This document shows positions 1 through 9,781 of a stretch of DNA of 64,000 nt, piece after piece; the stretch's first letter is position 1, and each line of letters opens with the position of its first letter. The notes beneath the pieces were generated by a model that searched no databases, had not been told where the DNA came from, and worked only from the letters and a program-made list of their open reading frames with translations. The position numbers and the translations under genes were made by a program. Origin of the DNA: Corynebacterium incognita (GTDB lineage: Bacteria; Actinomycetota; Actinomycetes; Mycobacteriales; Mycobacteriaceae); NCBI RefSeq assembly GCF_014217255.1, contig NZ_CP059404.1, positions 372,001-436,000 on the forward strand, given 5' to 3'.

Positions 1-554
1 TTCTTCGCCCGGATGCGCCGCGATGTCGCTACGGCGTCAAAAACCTCCTCCAACGGGTCCGCCGCGATGTGCGCAATGTGCTCTGCGCCCGCGAGTTTCC
101 AATACCCGAACGTCCGCTGGTCCACGAAGCTCAACACCTCAGGCGACTGCGGCTCGGCCGAGGTCACATCAACCGAGGTCACATCTGCTGGGGCCGCGTC
201 TGCCGAGACCGCACTTTCTGCTCCCGCCGTTATGGGGTCTGGAATCAGCTCCGCCTGGGCACGGATGTGGCGCGAATTGACCTCACCGATGCGCAGCTGC
301 CCCGACATCCCCAGATGGATATAGAGCCGATCGGCGTGCTTATCGACGCCGCGTTCTGGCGCAAGGTCGAGCCACATAAACTTGCCCCGCCGCGAGACGC
401 CGGTGATGGTGCGCCCGGGCAGCACTGTCTCTAAAGGAAGCTCGTTGCCGCGGGCCGCGCGCGGGTGCAGGATGTTTACGGCGCCGAACGTCGTGCCGCG
501 GACGAAGGGCTCGAGCCCGCGGCGCACCACCTCGACTTCAGGTAACTCCGGCAT
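1..554 (-). CDS. mutM: Formamidopyrimidine-DNA glycosylase (Fpg/MutM), 3' part outside window
   Basis: Base-excision repair glycosylase/AP lyase for 8-oxoguanine. The reading frame starts with MPELPEVEVVRRGLEP, the family N-terminus; Pro2 is the Schiff-base nucleophile and Glu3 the catalytic acid. RRGKFMWLDL and HLGMSGQLRI follow in the usual order. Between the beta-sandwich strands there is an Ala/Thr/Ser-rich insertion (DVTSVDVTSA) encoded by a 15-bp direct repeat at about 158-185; such a linker is not typical of the family. The gene runs off the left edge, so the helix-two-turn-helix and zinc finger are not visible. It lies 12 bp downstream of rnc, probably co-transcribed. Confidence 0.93.
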   Translation of the reverse strand, partial: MPELPEVEVVRRGLEPFVRGTTFGAVNILHPRAARGNELPLETVLPGRTITGVSRRGKFMWLDLAPERGVDKHADRLYIHLGMSGQLRIGEVNSRHIRAQAELIPDPITAGAESAVSADAAPADVTSVDVTSAEPQSPEVLSFVDQRTFGYWKLAGAEHIAHIAADPLEEVFDAVATSRRIRAK

Positions 555-566
555 CGCGACGCCGCG

Positions 567-1337
567 TTACGCGCCCGCGCTGGCGGTATTGGCCACCAGC
601 TGCGGTTTTTCTTTCAGCACAGTGATGGCGGCCTGCGCGGCCTGTTGTTCCGCGAGCTTCTTGTTCTGGCCCACGCCCTTGCCCAGCTCGTGGCCTGCCA
701 CCGTGACGAAAGCCGTAAACGTTTGGTCGTGTTGCGGGCCCTCCACGGACGCGGAGTACACCGGCATCTCAGCCTTGAGCTCTGCGCAGCGCTCCTGCAG
801 GATCGTCTTCCAGTCGGTGTGGAAGCCGGTCACCGTCGCGGTATCAATCTTGTGCTGGAACAGTCGCAGGATCACCCCACGCGCCGGCTCGAAGCCGTGT
901 TCCAGGTAGATCGCGCCGAACAGTGCCTCGGTAGTGTCGGCCAGAATCGAGTCCTTGTTGCGGCCGTCCGTGGCGATCTCGCCCTTACCCAGCAAGATGT
1001 GCTCGCCCAGCCCAATGTCACGGGCGACGTCGGCAAGCCCGTAACGGGACACGATGGACGCGCGCATTTTCGAAATGTCAGACTCTGGGCGCGATGGGTA
1101 AACCTCATACAGCTTATGGGCCACCGAGAGCCCCAGCACGGCGTCGCCCAAAAACTCCAGGCGCTCGTTGTTGGGTAGGTGACCATGCTCGTTCGCAAAC
1201 GAACGGTGCGTCAGCGCCAACCGCAAGCCTTCATCGCTGAGCTGGACCCCGAGGGCGTCGAGAAGCGGTGCGTGGTCGACGGCCGCAAATTCTGCGGCGA
1301 GGGCTTCTTCGCCGGTGAGCTTGTTCTTCTTACTCAC
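567..1337 (-). CDS. rnc: Ribonuclease III
   Basis: Double-strand-specific endoribonuclease for rRNA and mRNA processing, 256 aa. It carries the RNase III signature NERLEFLGDAVLG, the second acidic cluster in DTTEALFGAIYLEHG, and a C-terminal dsRNA-binding domain (DWKTILQERC ... GVGQNKKLAEQQAAQ). I chose the GTG at 1337 (protein starts MSKKNKLTGEE) because it overlaps the TGA stop of the upstream DUF177 gene by 4 nt (GTGA), a translational-coupling arrangement. The longer upstream frame is only read-through of the DUF177 gene in another frame. Neighbours DUF177-rnc-mutM match the usual actinobacterial order. Confidence 0.96.
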   Translation of the reverse strand: MSKKNKLTGEEALAAEFAAVDHAPLLDALGVQLSDEGLRLALTHRSFANEHGHLPNNERLEFLGDAVLGLSVAHKLYEVYPSRPESDISKMRASIVSRYGLADVARDIGLGEHILLGKGEIATDGRNKDSILADTTEALFGAIYLEHGFEPARGVILRLFQHKIDTATVTGFHTDWKTILQERCAELKAEMPVYSASVEGPQHDQTFTAFVTVAGHELGKGVGQNKKLAEQQAAQAAITVLKEKPQLVANTASAGA

Positions 1338-1870
1338 AGGAACTTCTCCAGTCCGCTCCATCGCGGATCGACGCGCTCCTCCTCGCCACTGATCCCCGTG
1401 GTGACGCCCTCGGCGGTGGGTACCTCGTTGACACATTCGCCTTCGCACGTGGGGTTGAAAGGCAACGTCAGGCCGACCTCGTCAATGACGGTCTGCAGCA
1501 GATCCAGCTCATCAATGTTGATGATTGGGGTCTCGTCACCCGAACCGGCGTCGGCCTCGTCCTCGGGATCTCCGGTGATGGAGTCCTCATCCGCAGCAAA
1601 AAACTGGCTCACGTGCACGTCAAGTGGCGGGTGTAGCTCCGCCAGGCACCGCGAGCACTCGCCGGTCAGGGTGCCGGTGACATCCGCATCCACCAGGATG
1701 CCGGTGCCCAGCGGGGTCAGCGTGGCGTCCACGGTGACGTCATCGCCCTTTTTGATGGCGATCATTTCCACGCCAATACGCGCGGGCGCTGGCCCGGTTT
1801 GGGTGCGCTGCTCTGGCATGGTCTCACCGCGCAGCAACTGCGCGACGTTAAATACAAAAGGAGAATTCAT
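1334..1870 (-). CDS. DUF177 (YceD-type) family protein
   Basis: 178-aa protein of the DUF177/YceD family, linked in bacteria and plastids to 23S rRNA accumulation and usually placed next to rpmF or, in actinobacteria, rnc. The family core is visible: PLGTGILVDADVTGTLTGEC, a C-x-x-C pair in GECSRC, then an acidic stretch and a second cysteine pair in CEGEC near the C-terminus, which could bind metal. The start ATG at 1870 follows a GGGAGGCG ribosome-binding site; the 10 residues upstream of it in the open frame lack one. The stop overlaps the rnc start by 4 nt. Confidence 0.85.
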   Translation of the reverse strand: MNSPFVFNVAQLLRGETMPEQRTQTGPAPARIGVEMIAIKKGDDVTVDATLTPLGTGILVDADVTGTLTGECSRCLAELHPPLDVHVSQFFAADEDSITGDPEDEADAGSGDETPIINIDELDLLQTVIDEVGLTLPFNPTCEGECVNEVPTAEGVTTGISGEEERVDPRWSGLEKFL

Positions 1871-1908
1871 AACGCCTCCCACACTACCCTTGCGGTGCAA
1901 ATCGGACC

Positions 1909-2640
1909 CTAGCCGCGGTAACGGCCGTAGCCCTCATCCTCTGCGGCCCAGTCGCTGCGTTCACCACGGTCACCGCGGTCACTACCCCGCACGCCCGCGC
2001 CGCGGCGCAGCGCGGCACGGTCGCTGGAGATGGTGCGCAGGACCGTGGACAGCGTCTCCTCAAACTCACCAAGCTTGCCGTCAACGAACTCGTCGCAGTC
2101 CGTGCGCAGCTTCGTGGACTCCGCGTGCGCGGTATCGACGATGCGGTGCGCTTCGTCGTTGGCACGGCGCACCACCTCAGATTCGGATACAAGGCGGTCC
2201 TGCTCTGCCTGCCCCTCGGCCACGGTGCGCTCGTAGGTCTCGTTGGCGGACGCGATGGTGCGGTCCGACTCCGAACGCGCGCTATCTACCATTGCCGTGG
2301 CATCGGCGTCAGCACGTGCCAAGGTCTCGTCGGCGCGGGCCTCGGCGTCGTGGATAATACGGTCCGCCTCCGCCTGGGCGCGGGCCACAATGTCGTTGGC
2401 CTCGACGTCCGCGTCCGCGATGGTCTGGTCCGCGCGTTCCTCAGCACCCCGGATAATCTCGTCCTGCTTGTCCAGGACGTCCTGCGCATCATCAATCTCT
2501 ACGGGCAGCGCATTGCGCAGATCGTCTAAGAGCGCCAGCATCTCATTGCGCGGCACCATACAATTCGACGTCATGGGCACGCCATAGCCCTGTTCAACGT
2601 TACGGACGAGGTCATCTAAGGATTCAAAGACGCGATACAT
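1909..2640 (-). CDS. sepIVA: DivIVA-like coiled-coil septal protein (SepIVA-like)
   Basis: 243-aa protein with an N-terminal ordered segment (MYRVFESLDDLVRNVEQGYG), a long Glu/Asp/Ala-rich coiled coil (about residues 45-190, heptads of the type ADADVEANDIVARAQAEAD) and a basic, Gly/Arg-rich tail. Position directly upstream of DUF177-rnc is the same as mycobacterial Rv2927c/SepIVA, a DivIVA-domain protein needed for septation and polar growth; the functional transfer is an inference from synteny and architecture. A -10-like TAACCT (2647-2652) lies 6 nt before the ATG with no Shine-Dalgarno, suggesting a leaderless mRNA. Confidence 0.7.
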   Translation of the reverse strand: MYRVFESLDDLVRNVEQGYGVPMTSNCMVPRNEMLALLDDLRNALPVEIDDAQDVLDKQDEIIRGAEERADQTIADADVEANDIVARAQAEADRIIHDAEARADETLARADADATAMVDSARSESDRTIASANETYERTVAEGQAEQDRLVSESEVVRRANDEAHRIVDTAHAESTKLRTDCDEFVDGKLGEFEETLSTVLRTISSDRAALRRGAGVRGSDRGDRGERSDWAAEDEGYGRYRG

Positions 2641-2732
2641 GACTTCAGGTTACATTGCTACCTGCAAAAATTTCATCAGCTAAAAAGGGAGTGTTGCAGG
2701 CATGAGCATGAGGAGGTCTCCCCTTGAGCAGC

Positions 2733-3050
2733 TCATGCAAACACCCCGTCACAACGGGGCGTCGTGATAAGTACAGACACCGCTTCAGAGAAAATTTCCG
2801 CTAAAACAGGTGCCGAATTTTTGTTGGTCCTTGAAAACCTGCTCTCATCCGCTTCGGTGAAACTGTTGCACTCTCTACAAGACTTTATCGCTCGAGATAG
2901 TGTGTCAGGATTACTGGTGCGCACCCCACCGGTCACACAATATTTGCCTAAGGTCCCCTTACTTCCAGCCTCATCGAGGAAATACACTGCACCGTCGGTA
3001 GACAACGGGAGGCGGATACGAGGTGGCTGAATCCGATTCTCTGCGCTCAT
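2733..3050 (-). pseudogene. Truncated DUF3800-like ORF
   Basis: 105-aa frame in an otherwise gene-free 480-bp gap between sepIVA and gdhA. VYFLDEAGSKG followed by CVTGGVRTSNPDTLSRA and ESRFSRTNKNSAP resembles the N-terminal third of DUF3800 proteins, which carry a D-E-S-G RNase H-fold motif and are often found on mobile or defence islands; full members are about 200-250 aa. The frame ends at 2733 beside two inverted repeats (2700-2707 with 2731-2738, and CCCCGT/ACGGGG at 2744-2759). A TAACCT hexamer sits 6 nt before the ATG, so it could still be transcribed. Base composition is more A/T-rich than the flanks. Family assignment is by eye only. Confidence 0.4.
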
Positions 3051-3122
3051 GGACGCAGGTTATCGAGCGCCCTAGACCTTAACCTCCCGCAATGTCCACT
3101 ACCGACGTGCCAAGCAAGGAAA

Positions 3123-4535
<1,413 letters not shown>

Positions 4536-4668
4536 TCACGAATCACCACGGTACACTGCCGCCCCACCTCTGTGCGTCACGGCCTTCCCCCAAACGCCGC
4601 CCCCTTAAACGCCCCACAATTACACTCCACGCCCGCCGACGACGTGCCGGGCAGTAGAATCTACATCC

Positions 4669-5370
4669 ATGCACACACCGCCCCCAGCCTCCGATCCTGC
4701 TCCCGAGCTGACCCCCAGCAAATCCGCCACCGCCATCACGTTGCCGTCCACCGACGTGGCGGGCAGGTTGGTGGATCTGCAGTACTACTTGGACGGCGAG
4801 GTCGCCTATATCCCAGGCCCCGTGCGTGCCGACGGCGCGTGGGACGTCCTGCACGGCGATAGTTACGGCACCGGTGTGCTCATCGCGGATGCGCAGACTA
4901 AGGGCGCGACCACGGTGGTGCTGGACCTCGGCGGTACGGACGACATCGTCGCGCTCGACGCCGGTATGGGCATCCTCGTCGCACTTGGCGCGGCACCGTA
5001 CGACGCCCGCGGCTTCGCCCTGCCCAAAGGCGGCGCGCCGCTCGTCGCCCTCGACCAGGTGGACACGGCACAGCTCAACATCCCGGCCGCGGCCCTCAAC
5101 TGGGTGCTCGTCGTGGATCCGGACAGCGCCCCCACCCCGGCCGCGGCACCGTCCGCGGCGTCGACCAGCCTGGAGCTGTCAGCAGAACATACCGCACTGC
5201 TCACGGGCGCCATGCTGCGCGCGGCGGACGTTTTTCATTCAGATCCCCACGCCGAGTTCTGCGGCGCAGGCGGCGGCGTCCCCATGGCGCTAACCTGGCT
5301 GTCCACGCTGCTCCACGGCGACGGCTCCCGGGTCAGTATTCGCCCGGTACCCCCGGCGCGCCCGGCCTAG
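4669..5370 (+). CDS. Degenerate glycerate-kinase-like protein
   Basis: 233-aa protein similar to the middle of glycerate kinases (GarK/GlxK). YGTGVLIADAQTKGATTVVL matches the family RGTGELI-x-AL-x-x-GA block, then LDAGMGILVALGA, GGAPLVALDQVD and a late GAGGG. The N-terminal APDS-(F/Y)K motif is missing, the phosphate-binding GGSATNDGG is replaced by GGTDDIVALD, and the C-terminal domain is lost (families are about 370 aa). It is therefore unlikely to be a working kinase, but the frame is clean. The TAGAAT -10 at 4655-4660 lies 8 nt before the ATG, so translation is probably leaderless. It is divergent from gdhA. Confidence 0.6.
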   Translation: MHTPPPASDPAPELTPSKSATAITLPSTDVAGRLVDLQYYLDGEVAYIPGPVRADGAWDVLHGDSYGTGVLIADAQTKGATTVVLDLGGTDDIVALDAGMGILVALGAAPYDARGFALPKGGAPLVALDQVDTAQLNIPAAALNWVLVVDPDSAPTPAAAPSAASTSLELSAEHTALLTGAMLRAADVFHSDPHAEFCGAGGGVPMALTWLSTLLHGDGSRVSIRPVPPARPA

Positions 5371-5385
5371 GATTCGCGCCCAGTT

Positions 5386-5784
5386 TTAAGGCCGAACATC
5401 CACGGCCCACGGGTAGATCGCCGGCACCTCGAAGCTGCGCTCATCTTCGAGCAATACGTGGTCCTTGGGCAGAGCGGAATGCGGCGTGAGCAGGCGTCCG
5501 AGCGTCATGGTGAGGTCGTTGACGGAGCCAGTAACGCCCTCGACCGAGATGGCGTAGCGATGCACCCCGGCGTCCTCGAGCTCGCGCTCCTCGTGCTCGT
5601 CCCGGTAGGTCTGGCGCAGCTGTTCCTCGAGCCCTTCCATGACCTTCGGCGCGGCGTCGTGGTGCACGGTAGCAGCGCTCAGCTTGCTCGCAGCCACAAG
5701 TTTGTCCACGGCGGTAGTGAAGACTTCGGCCACACGGTCGGCGTTATCATGAGGCACAAGAACATCAAAAGTGATCATCGGCAT
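5386..5784 (-). CDS. Conserved hypothetical protein, unrecognised
   Basis: 132-aa soluble protein (MPMITFDVLVPHDNADRVAE...). I do not recognise the family. It starts with a beta strand/helix pattern (ITFDVLVP, then AEVFTTAVDKLVAASK), has an acidic Arg/Glu-rich middle (YRDEHEERELEDAG) and ends in a short hydrophobic-aromatic tail. The start at 5784 fits a TACACT -10 at 5792-5797 with 7 nt spacing (leaderless); the second ATG at 5778 is possible. The divergent amidohydrolase gene begins 33 bp away, so the two promoters overlap. The longer frame to 6201 is the antisense of that gene. Confidence 0.6.
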   Translation of the reverse strand: MPMITFDVLVPHDNADRVAEVFTTAVDKLVAASKLSAATVHHDAAPKVMEGLEEQLRQTYRDEHEERELEDAGVHRYAISVEGVTGSVNDLTMTLGRLLTPHSALPKDHVLLEDERSFEVPAIYPWAVDVRP

Positions 5785-5817
5785 GCCCGATAGTGTACCG
5801 CTGAAGGAGCCCCTACC

Positions 5818-7098
5818 TTGTCCACCTCTCCTGTGGCTGACATCCTTTCCCGCCACGGCGCCGACCTGTCCTGGCAGCAGGACTTCTACGAGGACCTGCA
5901 CCGACACCCGGAGCTCTCCCACGAAGAGGAGCGCACAGCCGCGAAGATCCTCGAGGCTCTCCACGCGTGGGAGGAGCGCTACGCCACCGCCCTGGAGATC
6001 CAGACCGGCATTGGCGGGCACGGGATCGTCGCCACGCTGCGCAACAGCGCAACCACCCCTGCGGACACGGACCCTCATCAAGACGCGGGCCCCACGGTGT
6101 TGATGCGCGCGGACTTCGATGCCCTGCCGATGGCCGACGAATCCGGTGCGAGCTTCGCCGCGACCAACGGGAAGATGCATGCCTGTGGCCACGACATGCA
6201 CGCCACTGCGTTACTCGGCGCCCTGGATATCCTCGGCGCCACCCGTGATGAGTGGACCGGGACCTTTATCGCGCTGTTCCAGCCCGCGGAGGAAACCTCG
6301 GTGGGCGCGAAGTACATGCTGGCCAACGACCTAGTCAACCGCATCCCCACACCGGATATCTGTCTGGGGCAGCACGTTATGCCGGGCAAGGCGGGAACCG
6401 TGGCCACTAAGGCCGGGGCGATTATGGCCGGCTGCGACTCCCTGCGCATTACCGTCCACGGCTCCGGGGCACACGCCTCCATGCCGCACCGCGCCATTGA
6501 CCCCACATTCATCGCGGCGATGATCGTGGTGCGCCTCCAGGCCATCGTGGGCCGCGAGGTCTCCCCGGAGGACTTCTTCGTCATCTCCGTCGGCGAGCTG
6601 CATTCCGGAGACAAAAACAACATCATCCCTTCCTCCGCCGAGATTGTGCTCAACACCCGCTTCTATAAGCCGGAACTGGCGGACCAGGTCTACGCCTCCG
6701 TGCGCAAGGTAGTCGACGCCGAATGTGCCGCGTCCGGCTCCCCGCTCGAGCCCACCTTTGAGTTCTTCGCCCACGGCGAGGTAATAGACAACGACCCAGT
6801 CGCCTTCGACACCGTGCGCGAGCATTTCGACGCTGTCTTCGGCGACGCCTCCATCGACGCCGAGCGCTCGACCGCCTCGGAGGACTTTTGCTATATCCCG
6901 CAGGCCTTCGGCGTGCCGTACCTGTTCTGGTTCATCGGCTCCACCCCGGACGCGCTGCTGGACAACCCGCCGGTCAACCACCAGCCCAACTTCCTTCCGG
7001 ACTACGCGCCCACCGTGGACGCCGCCACCCGCGCCGGCGCCGCGGCCGCGTTGACCTACCTGCGCAAGGCACACGCGACGTCGCCACGCACCGCCTAG
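5818..7098 (+). CDS. M20D-family amidohydrolase (hippurate / N-acyl amino acid hydrolase type)
   Basis: 426-aa metallo-amidohydrolase of the M20D group (AmiA/HipO/IAA-amino acid hydrolase-like), expected to release amino acids from N-acyl or aromatic-acyl conjugates. It shows HRHPELSHEE, the metal-binding MHACGHDMHATALLG (Cys123, His125), LFQPAEE with the catalytic Glu, the dimerisation-domain histidine in HASMPHRAIDP, and the late RSTASEDF with another metal ligand. Start is TTG at 5818 with AAGGAG 8 nt before it. In corynebacteria, related enzymes (AgaA) release axilla odorants from N-acyl-glutamine; substrate here is not determinable. Confidence 0.9.
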   Translation: MSTSPVADILSRHGADLSWQQDFYEDLHRHPELSHEEERTAAKILEALHAWEERYATALEIQTGIGGHGIVATLRNSATTPADTDPHQDAGPTVLMRADFDALPMADESGASFAATNGKMHACGHDMHATALLGALDILGATRDEWTGTFIALFQPAEETSVGAKYMLANDLVNRIPTPDICLGQHVMPGKAGTVATKAGAIMAGCDSLRITVHGSGAHASMPHRAIDPTFIAAMIVVRLQAIVGREVSPEDFFVISVGELHSGDKNNIIPSSAEIVLNTRFYKPELADQVYASVRKVVDAECAASGSPLEPTFEFFAHGEVIDNDPVAFDTVREHFDAVFGDASIDAERSTASEDFCYIPQAFGVPYLFWFIGSTPDALLDNPPVNHQPNFLPDYAPTVDAATRAGAAAALTYLRKAHATSPRTA

Positions 7099-7185
7099 GG
7101 GCGCGCACTCTCCCGAATCCGCGATGCAGCATCGCTCCTCCTCGGCACAGCATCGTTCTACCCGGCAGCAATCGGCGTGCCGGGC

Positions 7186-7191
7186 TATGCT
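7186..7191 (+). promoter_or_regulatory. Probable glgP -10 element
   Basis: TATGCT hexamer 75 bp upstream of glgP. The predicted leader contains a GCCCGGG/CCCGGGC hairpin (7214-7233) and a GAGGA ribosome-binding site close to the ATG. No U-run follows the hairpin, so it is not an obvious terminator. Assignment is by motif only. Confidence 0.4.
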
Positions 7192-7265
7192 GGGAACCGC
7201 TTTAATCGCGAGCGCCCGGGGCTTCACCCGGGCACAAAAAACACACGAGGATAAGTCTTTTCATC

Positions 7266-9674
7266 ATGGCAAGCAGCACGCGTCACCCCTTTGAATCCAC
7301 CGTTCCGGGCCACGTCCGCGCCGCGTCTGGCACCACCCCCACCGCGGCCACCGACCGCAAGTTCTGGTACGGCCTGTCAACGGCCGTCATGGAGCAGATC
7401 GCGGACCGGTGGCAGGCCACCGAAGACGCGTACAACGCGACCCGCCAGCAGCACTACTTCTCCGCGGAATTCCTCATGGGCCGTGCCCTGCTGAACAACC
7501 TCACCAACCTGGACCTGGTGGAAGAGGCACAGGCAGTGTCTCAGGACAGCGGCCGCGAGCTTGTCGACGTCCTGGACGAAGAACACGACGCCGCACTGGG
7601 TAACGGTGGCCTGGGCCGCCTGGCAGCGTGTTTCCTCGACTCTGCCGTGACGCAGAACTACCCCGTCACCGGCTACGGCCTGCTCTACCGCTACGGCCTG
7701 TTCCGCCAGTTTTTCTGGGAGGGCCACCAGCACGAGAAGCCGGACCCGTGGATGGAAAACGGCTACCCGTTCGTTGTCCGCCATGCCGGTGAGCAGCGCC
7801 GCGTTCACTTCGACGACATGGACGTGCGCGCCATCCCTTATGACATGCCGATCGTCGGCTACGGCACCGATAACGTGGGCACGCTGCGCCTGTGGAAGTC
7901 CGAGCCCATCGAGGACTTCGACTACGACGCGTTCAACTCACAGCGCTTCACCGAAGCCATCATCAACCGCGAGCGAGTCATGGACATCTGCCGCGTGCTT
8001 TACCCGAATGACACCACCTACGAGGGCAAGGTACTGCGCGTTCGCCAGCAGTACTTCTTCGTCTCCGCTTCCCTGCAGATGATGGTGGACAACTACCTCG
8101 CCAACCACGGCGACGACCTGCGCGGCTTCGCCGAGTACAACAGCATCCAGCTCAACGACACCCACCCGGTGCTGGCCATCCCGGAACTCATGCGCATCCT
8201 GCTCGACGAGCACGGCTTCGGCTGGGACGAGGCTTGGAAGGTCACCTGCGAAACCTTCGCCTACACCAACCACACCGTGCTGGCCGAGGCCCTGGAGCAG
8301 TGGGACGTGTCCATCTTCCAGCAGCTGTTTTGGCGCATCTGGGAGATCGTGGAAGAGATCAACCGCCGCTTCCGCGAGGACATGTTCGCCCGTGGGCTAG
8401 ACGAGTCCCGCGTGAACTACATGTCCCCGGTCCACGACGGCCGCGTCCACATGGCGTGGATCGCCTGCTACGCCGCGTACTCCATCAACGGCGTGGCTGC
8501 GCTGCACACGGAGATCATCAAGCGCGAGACCCTACGCGACTGGTTTGAGCTGTGGCCGGAGAAGTTCAACAATAAGACCAACGGCGTCACCCCGCGCCGC
8601 TGGCTGAAGATGTGCAACCCGCAGCTGTCCGGCCTGCTCACCGCCAAGCTCGGCTCCGACGCCTGGGTGACGGACCTCTCCCAGCTCAAGTCGCTGGCAC
8701 CGCTGGCCAAGGACGCCACCGTCATGCGTGAGCTCATGGACATCAAGTACGCCAACAAGAAGGCCTTCGCCGAATGGATCGACGCGCATCAGGGCGCCAA
8801 GGTGGACCCGAACTCCATCTTCGACGTTCAGATCAAGCGCCTGCACGAGTACAAGCGCCAGCTGCTCAACGCGCTCTACATCCTGGACCTGTACTTCCGC
8901 ATCACAGAGGACGGCGAGAAGGTGCCGCCGCGCACCTTCATCTTTGGTGCGAAGGCCGCGCCGGGCTACACGCGCGCGAAGGCGATCATCAAATTCATCA
9001 ACTCCGTGGGCGATCTGGTGAACAACCACCCGGATACCAGGGACACCATCCGCGTGGTCTTCGTGGAGAACTACAACGTCTCCCCCGCTGAGCACATCAT
9101 CCCGGCGGCCGACGTCTCGGAGCAGATCTCCGTGGCCGGTAAGGAGGCCTCTGGCACCTCCAACATGAAGTTCATGATGAACGGCGCGCTGACCCTGGGT
9201 ACCCTGGACGGCGCCAACGTGGAAATCGTTGAGGCCGTTGGCGAGGACAACGCCTACATCTTCGGCGCCAAGGAAGAAGAGCTGCCGGAGCTGCGCGCAC
9301 ACTACAACCCGGGCGAGCTCGCCCAGACCGTGCCGGGGCTTCGCCGCGTGCTGGACGCCATGACCTCCGGGCTGCTGGGCCAGGAGAACAACCACATATT
9401 CGGCGACCTGCGCTCCTCGCTGGTCGACGGCTACGGCGAGCACGCCAACGACACCTACTACGTCCTCGGCGACTTCGCCTCCTACCGCGAGGCCCGCGAC
9501 CGCATGGCACAGGACTACATGGACTCCGAGCTCAACTGGGCCCGCAAGTGCTGGTACAACATTTGCTACTCCGGCCGCTTCTCCTCCGACCGCACCATCG
9601 CCGACTACGCCCACGACGTATGGAAAATCGAGCCCACCCCGGTGACCGACCACTCCGTGGACGACGCCCTCTAA
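7266..9674 (+). CDS. glgP: Glycogen/maltodextrin phosphorylase
   Basis: 802-aa PLP-dependent phosphorylase that releases glucose 1-phosphate from alpha-1,4-glucan ends. The PLP-lysine segment EASGTSNMKFMMNGALTLG (Lys about 635) and TLDGANVEI are intact, as are FSAEFLMGRALLNNL and ALGNGGLGRLAACFLDS near the N-terminus. Length is in the bacterial GlgP range (about 800-840). It pairs functionally with glgX in this window, which debranches phosphorylase limit dextrins. It is convergent with pyk and shares a strong hairpin terminator at 9700-9740. Confidence 0.97.
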   Translation: MASSTRHPFESTVPGHVRAASGTTPTAATDRKFWYGLSTAVMEQIADRWQATEDAYNATRQQHYFSAEFLMGRALLNNLTNLDLVEEAQAVSQDSGRELVDVLDEEHDAALGNGGLGRLAACFLDSAVTQNYPVTGYGLLYRYGLFRQFFWEGHQHEKPDPWMENGYPFVVRHAGEQRRVHFDDMDVRAIPYDMPIVGYGTDNVGTLRLWKSEPIEDFDYDAFNSQRFTEAIINRERVMDICRVLYPNDTTYEGKVLRVRQQYFFVSASLQMMVDNYLANHGDDLRGFAEYNSIQLNDTHPVLAIPELMRILLDEHGFGWDEAWKVTCETFAYTNHTVLAEALEQWDVSIFQQLFWRIWEIVEEINRRFREDMFARGLDESRVNYMSPVHDGRVHMAWIACYAAYSINGVAALHTEIIKRETLRDWFELWPEKFNNKTNGVTPRRWLKMCNPQLSGLLTAKLGSDAWVTDLSQLKSLAPLAKDATVMRELMDIKYANKKAFAEWIDAHQGAKVDPNSIFDVQIKRLHEYKRQLLNALYILDLYFRITEDGEKVPPRTFIFGAKAAPGYTRAKAIIKFINSVGDLVNNHPDTRDTIRVVFVENYNVSPAEHIIPAADVSEQISVAGKEASGTSNMKFMMNGALTLGTLDGANVEIVEAVGEDNAYIFGAKEEELPELRAHYNPGELAQTVPGLRRVLDAMTSGLLGQENNHIFGDLRSSLVDGYGEHANDTYYVLGDFASYREARDRMAQDYMDSELNWARKCWYNICYSGRFSSDRTIADYAHDVWKIEPTPVTDHSVDDAL

Positions 9675-9699
9675 CCCCCTCACCTTAGCGGTAATACCA

Positions 9700-9740
9700 A
9701 AGGCGCCCGCTGCCTTCCTCGTGGAGGCAGCGGGCGCCTT
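9700..9740. terminator. Bidirectional terminator between glgP and pyk
   Basis: Perfect 15-bp inverted repeat AAGGCGCCCGCTGCC / GGCAGCGGGCGCCTT with an 11-nt loop, located between the convergent stop codons of glgP and pyk. The A and T ends of the stem give short U-tracts on both strands. Confidence 0.85.
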
Positions 9741-9781
9741 AGTGCGACGTTACGGCGTTTCGCCGTGGCGACGTCCTCGTG

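Noticed and set aside
2744..2759. CCCCGT-CACA-ACGGGG hairpin as a terminator
   Set aside because: The 6-bp stem has no U-run on either strand and overlaps the end of the 105-aa frame, so I list it only as part of the remnant.
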